Source of the DNA: Heligmosomoides polygyrus polygyrus
Lineage: Eukaryota; Nematoda; Chromadorea; Rhabditida; Heligmosomidae
Direction: 5' to 3'
DNA: 64,000 bases
Assembly: GCA_947396885.1 (NCBI GenBank)
Contig: OX377201.1
Location: 28,621,923-28,685,922 of the forward strand
In this document: positions 22,257-33,084 of the stretch, piece after piece
Numbering within the stretch: the first letter of the stretch is position 1
Layout: every line of letters begins with the position of its first letter
Translations under genes and position numbers: made by a program
The notes under the pieces: model-generated
The model's input: only the letters and a program-made list of their open reading frames with translations
The model's database searches: none
Told to the model about the DNA's origin: nothing

Positions 22257-22926
22257 AATATGAAGAAGTGGCCGGATGAAGCATCCCGTGAATTCAAGGA
22301 AGCGGCAGCGAAGGATAAACACTCGGAAGTCGCTTTGACAGACACGGCTAATGCCCACCCACACCTCGCTGGAAAACAGCTTCTACCTGATCGAAAGGGA
22401 AGGCCCCGCCAGCCAGCTGGCTGGCTCGTGCCGCTCGTACAGCACGCGCTCGACGGCGAGACGTACGAACTGATAGCGAGTTTTCGCGACCACGAGCGAG
22501 TCAACAATTAAAGGCATTAGACGGAGGCAGAACAGCTCGAGACGTGAGATCACACGGGTGCCGACCTATGGTTGTCTGGACTCAACATGACGCTTGAGAC
22601 ATCTCCACCACCTCACCTCTGAAGCCTTTCTTCGTGACCTATCTCGGTTGCTCGACAGTCTTCCTGATGTCGCCAAGCGCTGCCAAACAACACAAATAGA
22701 GAGCGTCCTTTCGTTGAATTTGAAGACATTTCAAGGCCACAATGTTCGAAAGGGAGGGAAACTGGCCACAGATGCGCAGCAGAGGGAACAAGGAGCTGAC
22801 GTGCAATCAATCTTACTGCAAGGCAGTAATCTCGCAAGGCTGACTACTCATCGTGCGACCAAGCTACTTCAATACGAAAATGTGGACGAAGTCAAAGCCG
22901 GATGTGAGCAGGTGATGGTGAGGTGA
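22257..22926. other. Possible coding block, strand unresolved
   Basis: Two readings look coding. On the minus strand, 22517-22387 gives MPLIVDSLVVAKTRYQFVRL, AVERVLYERHEPASWLAGPS, LSIR and meets a donor AG|GTAGAA. On the plus strand, 22260-22511 and 22594-22926 give two open frames (84 and 110 codons), the second reaching GAGCAG|GTGATG. Composition is GC-richer than the surroundings. No family is recognised, so no direction is chosen. Confidence 0.3.
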
Positions 22927-22992
22927 TCCGGTGCTCTTCAACTACACCGTATCATCGAGCACTGATCTGATGGTATATCCGCTGACGCCCTT

Positions 22993-23047
22993 ATCGGACG
23001 CACACGACAGCCGGCACCTCCTCCGACTTCGATACGCCGCGCCCATT
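22993..23047 (-). repeat. SINE-1 5' head fragment
   Basis: GCACACGACAGCCGGCACCT, CCTCCGACTTCGATACG and CCGCGCCC match only the tRNA-like head. Confidence 0.55.
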
Positions 23048-23049
23048 CA

Positions 23050-24300
23050 TTAACGAGTACTATCAGTAAAGCTTTATCTTGGCCGATGTTGTGCCGATAT
23101 TGGCTAACTGCTATCTGAAGCTACTATTAGACCCGAATCCTATGGGCTTAACAGAATGGCTCCATGTTGGGTTCGCTAAATAGTGGAGGTTCGAAAAACG
23201 CGTCACATAGCGAGTACATTAGATTGAGCATTCTAGAGATGTTAATGGCAGTGACAATTCAGTATTTCAAAGCGTGAAAAGGATACAGTGAATGTTACGA
23301 TCAGTTGTAACAGAGGTATAATGGCGTAGAACCGTCCCCAGCAAACAGAAGGTGAACGGATCGAGCCGAAGGTGGAGCAACGATTTTCATCGCAACTAGA
23401 CATGTTTGCCATTGCTCGTGAAACTGAAGGTTCGCTTGATCCTTTAAACGATGTACGCTGGCTTGATGAGACTGTTGGCCAAGCAGTGACGTTAAAATTT
23501 AACTGAGACGTGGCTGTTCCAAGCAGACCGCGATTCGGAGCTTCTTCCTTGCAGCCATGATACGACTACAGTGGAACAAGGCCTTTCCTTGGTACTCGAT
23601 GTGTCTCAGTAATTAGATTCGTAGCCGCACTGAGAAAAGAGCAGGAGCTACAGTGGTGCACCACTGAGAGAATGCCTTTCCAATAAGTAGATTAGGCTGA
23701 CTGCGCTCCCAACCAAAGCCATTTTCGGTTGAGTTTCGGATGTTTTTTGTAACGGTAATTCTTCTATGTAAGAGACCTGTGGAAAGCAATATCCAACACA
23801 AAACCTTAGTTTTAAACGTAACTGTACAGGTGATCCACATAAATTGTGACGGGATCTGGAAGACTGAAATCTTTCTAGCGAATTTAAGGGAATACAGTTC
23901 CCTTGGCCGAAAGAAAATGCTTACGACAACGACTAGGCCAACATTCTTGGGCACCACCACACGTCGCATAGAAAACAATGGAATAGTTCGAGACCAATGT
24001 TCCAGTTCCTGGAAAAAATGGTTGTTCGTCGAACTCACTCGATCTCAATCTTTGGATACTGTTGTCTTCTTCATCTTGGGGTAAAAAATATCCTTTTTTA
24101 CATCAGTCATCGGAATCGATGAGAAGAACTTTGATAGGCATAGGACGGCGGAAATAGTCTCACCCGTCATCAACAATTTTCGGAAGATGTTGGATGCTAG
24201 GTATTGGAGCTAAGAGCGGCCGTTTAGAAGGTGATGTGTGATCTCCTACGTAGAATAATTTCCTAATAATTAAAAGTAAACACTTTTAATTTTAATTTTA
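23050..24300. other. No recognised feature
   Basis: There are opposing open frames of 114 (plus, 23740-24084) and 141 codons (minus, 23613-24038) with no family match or convincing splice sites, and a short TTTTAAT-type microsatellite near 24280-24300. I see nothing else. Confidence 0.3.
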
Positions 24301-24305
24301 ATTAA

Positions 24306-24585
24306 TGCAGCGCAGTCGGAGGAGGTGCCGGCTGTTGCGTGCATCCGAAACCAGGTTCCCGGTTCGGCTTATCAGCCCAGGCCAACCAAGCCTTCCAACC
24401 CTTCGGGATTGATGAATCGGTGCCAGACTTGTCTGGGAAAGACAAAGCGCTGACTTGTTCATCGGCTGGCCACCGTATGACCAAATACGCATTCAAACCG
24501 CCTCCGCGACATCCAGTGGAAGAAGCGTGCGTGGCGCATAACAAAAGGGTTTAGCAACGCTGTCCTTAATCCTTTACCCTTCTAA
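24306..24585 (+). repeat. SINE-1, near full length
   Basis: It has GCAGCGCAGTCGGAGGAGG, the B box with a GGTTCGGCTT variant, GACTTGTTCATCGGCTGGCC, GTGCGTGGCGCATAACAAAA and the tail GTCCTTAATCCTTTACCC. No clear target-site duplication. Confidence 0.85.
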
Positions 24586-24636
24586 GCACTCTGTATTTCA
24601 AGGCTTCCTACCAAGCTGTGGGTAGTTGTTAGATAA

Positions 24637-24800
24637 ATGTCTAGTTACAACCACAACTCTTGCGCCGGGCGGGACTAGGAGGACATCATAGATGTTCTGT
24701 TGATCAAACAGCGCAGGTGTTGTAAGGCCTACTGCCGGTTAATCTGAAGGTGCGGGATCGATTCCTTCCTGGTGCAAGAGCTTTGATCGTAACTAGACAT
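24637..24800 (+). mobile_element. tRNA-TIR element, copy with both inverted ends
   Basis: Terminal inverted repeats of about 36 nt: ATGTCTAGTTAC..AACTCTTGCGCC on the left and GGTGCAAGAGCTTTGATCGT..AACTAGACAT on the right. Between them is a tRNA-like segment with GTTGTAAGGC and a B-box zone GCGGGATCGATTCC, whose T stem is degraded. The right inverted end overlaps the tRNA 3' part. Confidence 0.65.
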
Positions 24801-25412
24801 CCATCCAACAAATTTTATCTTTTATGCTAGCCGCTTAGGGTCAAACAGAATCTTGAAAAACTATGGGTAGTTTTTTGTGTAACACTTCAGTTAGACCACC
24901 CTGAGTTCATAGTTCGCTGGCTTCCTAGGGAAAATTGTGTAAGACTTAAACGCATATAGTTCTTAGAAATCTTTCAAAAGTAAGATTAGAGATGTCCAAT
25001 AGATATGGAGAGCAATTAGATTTCATTACGACGCTTGGTTTGATAAACTCAGCGAAAATGAGAAAAAGAAAGAGATAGAATTAGAAACAGGAAAGATCTC
25101 ACTGAGGAAGCCTTCGAGAGTAGGAGCTCCGATTTTAAAGGAGGGAATGAAGTTTTGAAGGCGCTATAACCATCTTTGGTTTGCCGATGAGTTTGAACAC
25201 TAGCCTCTAGAACTGCTTCATTTTAACCCTACCAGCCTGGTAATTTAATCCGGAATTTCCAAATAACAACGATTGGGGAAAATAGAAGAGCATGCAGAGA
25301 CACATACTAGCCAGAATAATAAGTCAAAGGAATGATTCGAAACAGCGTGAGCAAGGTCGACAGAGAATAGCAACACCAACGCTCCTTCATCCTTTGGTCC
25401 TAGTCGGCATAC

Positions 25413-25459
25413 CTGAGGTCGTCGTGGCCTCACAGCCAGCCACGGCATGTGTACGCTAC
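25413..25459 (-). other. Possible 47-nt exon
   Basis: The segment is bounded by a strong acceptor (CTGTTATTTCAG) and donor (CTCAG|GTATGC). Only one frame is open (SVHMPWLAVRPRRPQ after a split codon). No matching neighbour exon could be fixed. Confidence 0.35.
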
Positions 25460-25463
25460 CTGA

Positions 25464-25740
25464 AATAACAGAATGTAGATGTCACAAATAAGACGACGAC
25501 CCCGACGACGAACTGTCACTGCGGATATCAAGTGTCATCGGGTGACGAGCGACGGGCGGCGGAACACGACGTTCTGGTGCATATCTATCAGAACGGCGAA
25601 AAACGAGCACGAGGCAAGTGCGCGCCGGAGACGAAGCGGGCGATCATCGACGGAAATGAGCGGTGTCAACGGGACAGCGGAAAAAAGCCCGACGACATTA
25701 AGTCCGCAACCCGCACTCGGACGCGAGCGCGGCTGAGATA
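25464..25740. other. CpG-rich block, possible exon, strand unresolved
   Basis: The plus frame reads TTNCHCGYQVSSGDERRAAE, HDVLVHIYQNGEKRARGKCA, PETKRAIIDGNERC to a stop at 25740, after an AACAG acceptor-like site. Two minus frames are also open. The high CpG content keeps stops rare on both strands, so openness alone is weak evidence. Confidence 0.25.
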
Positions 25741-25954
25741 ATTGGGAAGACTCGCACTCATGTCCAATCCGCAGCCAAAGGCCGTAAGACCTTCTCTAGT
25801 AGGATTTGAAGGATGTGGTAATCTGTGTATCCCATAATGGTAATAATGGCAAATGAAACAAATCTGTGTATAATGGTGAGAGAAGGCTTTCCAGTCAAAT
25901 GTCAGATAGAAAGCAGCATACATATGTTCTTCTCGGCTAGAAGAGGACCAGGAT

Positions 25955-26462
25955 AAGAGTAACGATCGGCATTAGTCGATCCCTTTTCTGGGATGCGTCA
26001 CGCATTCTGTCTCTACGGAATACTGGGCAAGTTGAGTGAGTATTTTGCATACACTTATAACACCCACTCGATAGGAAATAAATGATTTATTCTTGTCAGA
26101 CAAGTCCGGCATCAACTCACCGACCACAGAGGGATGGTAGGCTCGACTGGCCTAGGCGGGGCTTGAACCTTAAACATTGATCCAGACCCAAGAGCCCTAC
26201 CCGCTCCCACTCCCGTTCCACAGTTGAAAGGGAAAGCCCAGAACTGTCAGCTATGAGAGGAAAGCATTTTACTAGACCGCACTGACGGCAGATAAAGGTT
26301 AAAAACGGCGTTACGAACGACGTAAAGGAACCCCTTCTAGGAAGGTCCATGTCGGTAGGGTGGAAAGTTAAACGTTGCACTAGGTGAAACTCCGAACAAG
26401 GAGCCTAGATTCGGGTGCATGCGAAAACCGGCATCTCTTCCGACTACACTACCATGCGCGCG
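25955..26462 (-). repeat. SINE-1 copy split by a 210-bp insertion
   Basis: The 3' part 25955-26175 (GGATGCGTCACGCATTCTGT to CTAGGCGGGGCTTGAACC) and the head 26386-26462 (AACTCCGAACAAGGAGCCTA, TCCGACTACACTACCATGC) flank unrelated sequence. Confidence 0.7.
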
Positions 26463-26485
26463 ATATTCAGGTCTTTTACGCTCAG

Positions 26486-26580
26486 ATCCCCCCCCCCCAG
26501 ACAGGCAGGTCACGCATCAGTTCATAGACCCCAGAAGTGAAAAATTTACACTCCGACAGAGAATCGATCCTGAAAACGAC
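26486..26580 (-). repeat. SINE-1 internal fragment with poly-C tract
   Basis: CAGACAGGCAGGTCACGCAT, CATAGACCCCAGAAGTG and CAGAGAATCGATCC match the middle of the SINE. An 11-nt C run at 26488-26498 replaces the TTTATCCTTCC part. Confidence 0.5.
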
Positions 26581-27630
26581 TTGATAGGAGCAAATGATCA
26601 AGCCATTCCATCGACAATGCACCTACTCCTTACTGGTTCCAATCACAATTTTAAATGGGTTTCAAAAGTCTTCTTGAATTATCTTGAGGTAAAAAAGACA
26701 GTGTGGCAGAGCTCAGAAACGTCTATGGCTACTACACTGAACAGAATGAGATCAAGACAAAACTTGACGGAGACTAGTTTCACAGTTGAGGTTCTTTGCA
26801 GTGATGAGTACTTCTTTTGTGGCTTCAGCAAGTAGTAAACACGGCCTGCCACACTTGAGCGATCCTGATCAAATTTACCACGTTGGTCCCAGACAATACA
26901 CAATGCACAATATTCGGGATGAGCTGCTTCAGTAATTCCGCTTATCTAGACAGATCAGTCATATTCGAATAACAAAACAATAGAACCAACAAATGGAAAT
27001 GAACCTCAACAGGAACAGCATCGAAGCGGGGTGACTGCGGATGCGAACGCGACTGGGACTTGTTCTGGATGGCTGGATGGGATTGGCTCTCACAGCTGAA
27101 GTGGTGGCTTTCGAGGAGATGTGCGTCACCATCGTCATGACGGAGGCAGCGAATGCGTGAAACGCTGAGAGGGCTGAAACGTCTCACAAAGTCTGCAGTT
27201 TACCTGGATTCCTAGACAAATAAGAAGGCGACATCTCATTGCTCTTGGGGCGTTTAATAATTCTGCGGCTGTTGTAGGAACTTCGTAGAGACGGAAAATC
27301 GAATGACTTGGAGAAGAATCTAGAACCGAGACAGAATGGAGAATAAGGGCAACAACAAGAAGAGGAGAGAAGATGACCTTATTGAGGACATCGCGTCAAA
27401 TCAGGTAAATATAGAACACAAGCCTCACCACTCAACAGAAGAAGCATCGTCAGATTCAGCAAGCAGAAGAAAGTTGATTGAGAAATTAGAGGATTAGGGG
27501 GTGACATCAAGGTAGCCATCTCAGTGACTAGATACCACTCTCCCAAGCACCACAACTTTGCCCCTGAATAGACCAAGACCCCATCATTAATATGCCTGCT
27601 AAGAAACTTTTTGTATGTATCCTAAAGGTG

Positions 27631-27910
27631 CGAGTGTTGCGCAGTTGGAGGCGCCGGCTGTGGCGTTTACCCGACACCATGTGCCTGGTTCGGATTTCTC
27701 GCCCGCCCCAACCAAGGGTTCCATACCTCCGTGGTCGGTGATTTGGTGCGGCACTTATCTGGGCAGGATAAGGCTCTGACTTGTTCATCGGCTGGCCACT
27801 GAAGTCACCATATTGCCAAATACGTTTTCAAATCGCCTCCACATCCCGTAGAAGTAGAGTGCGCTGGCGCATCCCAAAAGGGAATGAGTAACGCCGTTCT
27901 TTATCGTTTG
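27631..27910 (+). repeat. SINE-1, near full length
   Basis: GTTGCGCAGTTGGAGGCGCC, CCTGGTTCGGATTTCTCGCC, TTGTTCATCGGCTGGCCACT and GCGCATCCCAAAAGGGAATG then GTTCTTTATCG. Both promoter boxes are intact in pattern. Confidence 0.85.
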
Positions 27911-28639
27911 CTAACCTTCATCTATCGTAGTGAGAGTAGGCATACACGTAGCGATCTGCATCTCCATTACTCCCTTCCCCCCTTGAGCTTCTGCAAGAGC
28001 TCCTGTCTCATGATGCGAAGGCTTCATCTAATTTCAGGGGAAGTGATTGCGTGGCATGGGATGACGTCAGCATTTGGCACTTTACGGTTGCTCTCTACCG
28101 CCTAGAATAGATCCAACTTTTGCTATATTCGAGCTTATGAACTAAGGAGTGGAAGGAAATCTGAAAGAGCATGAAGAAAAGCGACAGAAATATCCATCAT
28201 TTCCTCCAATACCAGAAACTGTTCACCCCATAACCTGCATCAACTCTTCAATTCTGAATAAAAATGCAACTTCAGAACCGGATCCACCCGACGATGTTCT
28301 AAGAGGACAAATCTACTGTGAGCGCACTGCAGCGATTGTGATGAAACGCGGCAGAATCGTCGACTTCTGGAATTCTGACGTGCGGAACATTAGCGTTGTT
28401 CCCTCAGTACGAACAGTACCTTACCTTGTCAGTTCGAAGATTCCAGTGGCGTAAAATAACTACAGTTCACGAGCGATCATCAATTTGCGACACAGAACGA
28501 AGCCTCATTTGAAGCAGGGAGAAATACCGAGCTTGATAGTAACGACATGCAGCAGAAGGACCCAACCAGTCCGAAGCAACACTGGAAGCGACTACCTCCG
28601 ATGGGCGCATGGGCGCATCCGACCGAGTGAGGACGGCGC

Positions 28640-28747
28640 ATGACAACATGTGACCACCACGTCGTCTGGCTGCCTCCGACTGCTGGCCAGGAGAAAGCGG
28701 ATTTCGACATCACCGACGACGTCGAAATGCACTTCGAGCAACACTGA
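28640..28747. other. Possible exon, strand unresolved
   Basis: The plus strand reads MTTCDHHVVWLPPTAGQEKA, DFDITDDVEMHFEQH then stop, with about three quarters GC third positions. The minus strand reads LLEVHFDVVGDVEIRFLLAS, SRRQPDDVVVTCC after a CCTCAG acceptor-like site. One of the two may be real; neither is recognised. Confidence 0.25.
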
Positions 28748-29177
28748 GGTCATCTCGTGCACACCGCATGAGGGGAGGAGCAGGAGGAAGAGGAATTGTC
28801 GTAACGGTCTCCCACGCGCCGCGACAGGCAGTAAACAAGCGAAAGGGCAGCAAAAAATGGGTTGTCACTGCTATATAGACTGGGAAATTACTGGGTAACT
28901 GGGGCGACGGGGCTATTGAGACGCCACGTGACTTGTCACAACATCGTTTCTGTTTCCTCCCTCTGCAATTGTCGGCATTTTGGTCTTGGAAAAAGACACC
29001 ACAGGAACTCAACAGCATGGGCACCTCGAAAACGGGTTCGCGATGATAGGCGAGGAAATAGAATCCTTCCTATTGATTCAATAACAGTTCATCCTAACTC
29101 GTAGCACTTATTCATTGACTGATTGATGTCCGAATTTATTCCGGACATGAAAACGCACGAGAAACCATAGATTAGTA

Positions 29178-30070
29178 GGTATCACCTGTATCACCTGTCG
29201 TCCCGTCGATCATCGACTTGCTCGAGCGGGTGCCAGCAGCGTCTCCATTCGTCCCTGTCGCGTGCCAGAGTGGTCCAATGGATCCTCCTCGCTCGAGGGA
29301 CACGAAGAGCGTCATATCGGTCGTTCAGGGCTTTCACGAAGAAGTCCGACCAACGCGTTGGTGGGCGTCCTGGTGTTCTTTTGACATCCCGCGGAATCCA
29401 ATCTGTGACGACTCTCGTCCAGCGGGTGTCTGCGAATCGCATTACGTGGCTGGCCCACCTAATTTTCGACGACTTGGCCCATGCGACAGCGTCTCTGATC
29501 TTCGAACGTCGGTGAAGCTCGGAACTCCGGAGGCCTTCTCTCACTTGCGTGAGTCGTGTCACTCCTCTCGATTCCACGCTGCGCGACGCTGATCGCGTGT
29601 TCATCCTGCTTTCGTGTAGCCCAGGTCTCTGAGGCGTATGTTAGGGCAGGAAGAACAGTGGAGTCGAATAGGTGGGCACGGAGTCGGACGTTCTTCGTCT
29701 TCTTCGCGACTTCTTCGACGCTCTTGAAAGCTCCCCAAGCCGCTCTTTTCCTCCTGCTCAGCTCTGGTGCTAGGTCGTTAGCCATGTTGACTTCGCGACC
29801 CAGATACACATAGCTGGAGCATTCGGAGATGTTCATTCCGTTGAGCGAGAATGGGGCATCAGAAACCCAACCGTTCCTCATGAACATCGTCTTCGTAAGA
29901 TTCAGCTGCAGTCCAACATTCCCACATACACGATCGAAGTCGGCCAGCATTCGCTCCGCCTGGCTGATGCTCGGTGTTATGAGCACGATGTCGTCAGCGA
30001 AACGAAGATGGTGCAGCTGCTGGCCGTCGACCTTCACTCCCATGTCTTTTTTGTGAGATGCATGCATTCT
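29178..30070 (-). pseudogene. 5'-truncated RTE-type LINE, reverse transcriptase C-terminus
   Basis: The first frame (30067-29459) carries LHHLRFADDIVLITP, the catalytic palm motif FADD of reverse transcriptases, then QLNLTKTMFMRNGW and SSYVYLGREVNMANDLAP. A frameshift near 29500-29600 moves into a second frame (to 29191) with [32 protein letters not shown] and a stop. These match the hookworm-type RTE C-terminal region. The endonuclease and N-terminal RT are absent, so this is a typical 5'-truncated dead copy. The 3' end is a short repeat (AGGTGATACAGGTGATACC, read on the minus strand). No target-site duplication was found. Confidence 0.9.
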
Positions 30071-31080
30071 AATAAATCCTCTCGTCGCTCGTGAGATTCA
30101 GCTTCCATGGAAGATACCCGACTGGAAAACACGAATCAAAGAGGGCATGTCGAGTTTTATGAAGAGAGAAGCTTGAGACATCCGTGTACATTTCTTGTCA
30201 TAGGGACATTTCAACTTTTCACGCGATGCTGATGGAAAAGTCTCTAATTTCCCCTTACAACCGAACGCGCCACCACTTCTATGAGATGGGTTCGATACTT
30301 GTAAGAGAGACCAAAGGTGTGCTATCTTTGGTATCAGCCGAATCCATTATCTGAACTAATCGTGGGAACGTTTTTTATTTGCAAACAGACGACAATCCTT
30401 CGACCAGACAAATCCTAAAAAACTGTGAATAGTCTGATATTTTTGAGTAATTGACACCCCAAACGTAGTAGAAATTACCGCGTCCCTCATCCTAAAGGGC
30501 CTAAATAATGCGGGTGGTTATAAGAATGAAAAAAGCTTCGTAAAAGAAACGCTAGTTCCTTCTAATTCCTAACTCCAACTAGAAAAACAGCAACCTGCGT
30601 TCCCTTTCAAATTTGACACTGCGCAGATTGCTTTACTTTTTAACAGCCATCAAGTTCCATTCATGCAAATGAAGGAAATTCGGTCAAGCGGAATGGCTTG
30701 GTGAACACGTTTCTTATACATAGTTGGGCTGCGATCATAGTAGAAGCCATACTCTGCCTTTTCTGTTATCATCAGCAAGTTGAAACCTGTTCTTATATTT
30801 ACTGCAGATGCTAAAAAGAACTATAAAAATAAAATTTTCCTTTTCAAGCTATTCATTTAGAAGTTTGTACTAAAGACTCCAGGAAAAGCAAACCTATAGA
30901 ATAAAGAATCTTTCATGAATAGCCAAGTTATGTCCCGTTTCGCTCAAATTTTATGGTGCGTCACATTTTTGGCAAAAAAAAATCAGAAAATTTTATACAG
31001 GCTCTACCTGTGGATGAGGATCTCCTAAGAAAATACTTGTTTCCAACTGTTAATTCTTAAGTGAATCTCACCTGACCGGA
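30071..31080. other. No recognised feature
   Basis: AT-rich sequence with no repeat family shared with the rest of the window and no supported ORF. Confidence 0.4.
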
Positions 31081-31195
31081 CGGACACAGCATCGTGCGAT
31101 CAAATAGCATCGCTGATGTAAGTCGTAGTATACTGCCCGGAAAGAATAGGGAGCGGGTTCGAGTCCCGCCAGGAGCAAGAGTTTTGTCCGCAACT
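31081..31195 (+). repeat. tRNA-like repeat (tRNA-TIR family)
   Basis: A perfect T arm GCGGG-TTCGAGT-CCCGC (B box) is followed by CAGGAGC and AAGAGTTTTGTCCGCAACTG. The left edge GCATCGTGCGATCAAAT resembles the inverted end. The D and anticodon arms do not fold convincingly. Confidence 0.6.
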
Positions 31196-31624
31196 GAATA
31201 TGCATCTAGCAGAACTTATCTAGTAGATCCTTGCACAGACAACGATAGCACCGATTCATGGAAGGGCGCAAAGGAGGCAGTGTCTTCACGGAAAGCCAGG
31301 TAGCATTCTGAAGGCAATCGAACGGTGCTGATCTCGACGCAGAAGTGCAACTGGTGGTGGCGTTGTTTTCAGCAGCGCCGACAGCTGCAGCAGTGCCTCG
31401 CCTTCAGCGACGTGTTATCGCTGCCAGCACACCGATGTTGACACCGGCGAGAACGGCGGCATAAATTTAGCGAACTGCAGGTATAATGCGGACGAGGAGC
31501 ACGTGAGCGTGAGCATTCGCAACACCGACAGCCTATCCCGCATGTGGATCTTGGTGCTTCACCGTGGATCGATCACGTTCATCAGTCAAGACGATCTGCA
31601 GCTGGTACAATTATCCCCTGGGAA

Positions 31625-31851
31625 CATTTTCGAGCATTCGAAGCCATACGAGCATTCGAATGGCTTCGAATGGTCACAAATTTCGAACGTCCGCATTCGA
31701 GTGTAGTCGAAAAATCGATTTTTCTGAATATTTGTATTGGATTACTTTCGAAAAGTGCGATTTTTTGAATACTCCAATTCGAATATTCAAATTCGAATGA
31801 AAACCATTTGAATATTTATTCGAATAGACCACTCCAGCAGTTGTGTAGCAG
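31625..31851. repeat. ATTCG-rich block 3
   Basis: GAGCATTCGAAGCCATACGA, GCATTCGAATGGCTTCGAAT and later AATTCGAATATTCAAATTCG, ending near GCAGTTGTGTAG. It is looser than blocks 1 and 2. Confidence 0.6.
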
Positions 31852-32195
31852 TGATCCAGAAGTGCAGTAGCTAGCCAAAACATCAGAATTTCCGCCACTT
31901 ACCTCGAACAGAAGTGATAGGGATTAGTTGTTACAGCTTACCAGAACCTGCATAAAACAAATGCAAAAGATTCAGGGCATGGCTGTTCCTTTTGCTTTTG
32001 AACAATCCAAAAATTTAATAACTAAATGTGAATGAATTTTATAAATTACTTTTACTATTGCTATTACTATTTTTTATAATATTGCGCAGCATGAGACAAA
32101 GCTCAAATAGAAACGAACACCAACATGATCGCAAAACGTAACAGAACCAAAACAACTAATAGATATCAAACCATCTGCAGGTTATTCGAAACGTA

Positions 32196-33081
32196 CCAGG
32201 CTGTCCAATAATTCTTGTCCGAAAATTTCACCATTTTTAATTTTTTCAACTTTATTGAAAAACAAGTTTAATCAACAATATAATCACCACAGTTATCCAC
32301 AACAGTGGCCCATCGATTGGGCAGGTCGCCGATGTCCTTCGCCCAGAACTCCGGGGGCTGCGACTCGAAGAAGTCGGCGATGTCGGATTTGAGGTTGTCG
32401 TAGTTGGTGAATTTTCTTCCGGCCAAATGGTGCTTCAGCGGGCGGAACAAGTGGTAGTCGGAAAGGGCGAGGTCCGGGGAATACGGCGGATGGCCAACCG
32501 TCTCCCAGCCGAGCGTCGCCAACTTCTGCTGGGTCTCCTTCACCACGTGGGGGCGCGCGTTGTCGTGCAGCAGGTGGACCGAGGCCCGTCGGGGACGGTT
32601 TTCTCGGATGGCGGCGGCTAGTTTCTCGAGCTGATCGGTGTAAAATGGAGGCAACCCCGTCCTGCCTTGCGGGAGCAGCTCGAAGTACAGCATGCCCTTG
32701 GCGTCCCACTAACAGCAGAGCATGATCTTCAGCGGGTGTTCCCTGTCCTCGAGGCTCGTGTCGCCGCTCTCGAAACGGTTGAACCAGCGCCTGACTGTGC
32801 GTTGGGACACTGCATCCTCCTTGCACGCTATGCAGATATTGGCGACCGCGGTGCCCGTGTCGTTGCCCAGAAGCCACTCGTACTACACGAACGTACGAAT
32901 TCGACCTCGGTCCATTTTAGCTTGTACTGGTAGCTAGACGCGGCGACTGCGCCTTATGTACCCCTAGCGCGGAACTCTGGAGAACTCTAAAAGGTTTTTA
33001 CACTTGCCTGATATTATAACACTTCTAAGGAGAATTATAGAATTTTGAAAATTTTCGGACAGGAATTATTGGACAGCCTGG
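32196..33081 (-). mobile_element. Internally deleted mariner, copy A
   Basis: An 886-bp element with 28+ nt TIRs (CCAGGCTGTCCAATAATTCT / AGGAATTATTGGACAGCCTG+G) flanked by TA at 32194-32195 and 33082-33083, the mariner target duplication. Full-length relatives are about 1.3 kb, so about 0.4 kb is missing inside. Confidence 0.95.
32268..32915 (-). pseudogene. Truncated mariner transposase, copy A
   Basis: The 216-codon frame has an intact ATG (MDRGRIRTF), then TAG at codon 11 (32883-32885, where copy B has Tyr) and TAG at codon 69 (32709-32711, Trp in copy B). It keeps the helix-turn-helix end (RRWFNRFE) and the C-terminal catalytic half with HDNARPH and PDLA. The segment with the first catalytic Asp (GDEKW-type motif) is deleted at the REH/PLKIM junction, exactly as in copy B. 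It cannot be active. Confidence 0.93.
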
Positions 33082-33084
33082 TAA

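Noticed and set aside
32293..32877. 194-codon Arg/His-rich ORF, and its twin at 46267-46851
   Set aside because: They are out-of-frame shadows of the mariner transposase on the same strand; GC-rich codons keep the second frame open.
32196..33081. Naming the deleted mariners as the hookworm bandit element
   Set aside because: The TIR CCAGGCTGTCCAAT could not be matched from memory to bandit; subfamily assignment needs alignment.
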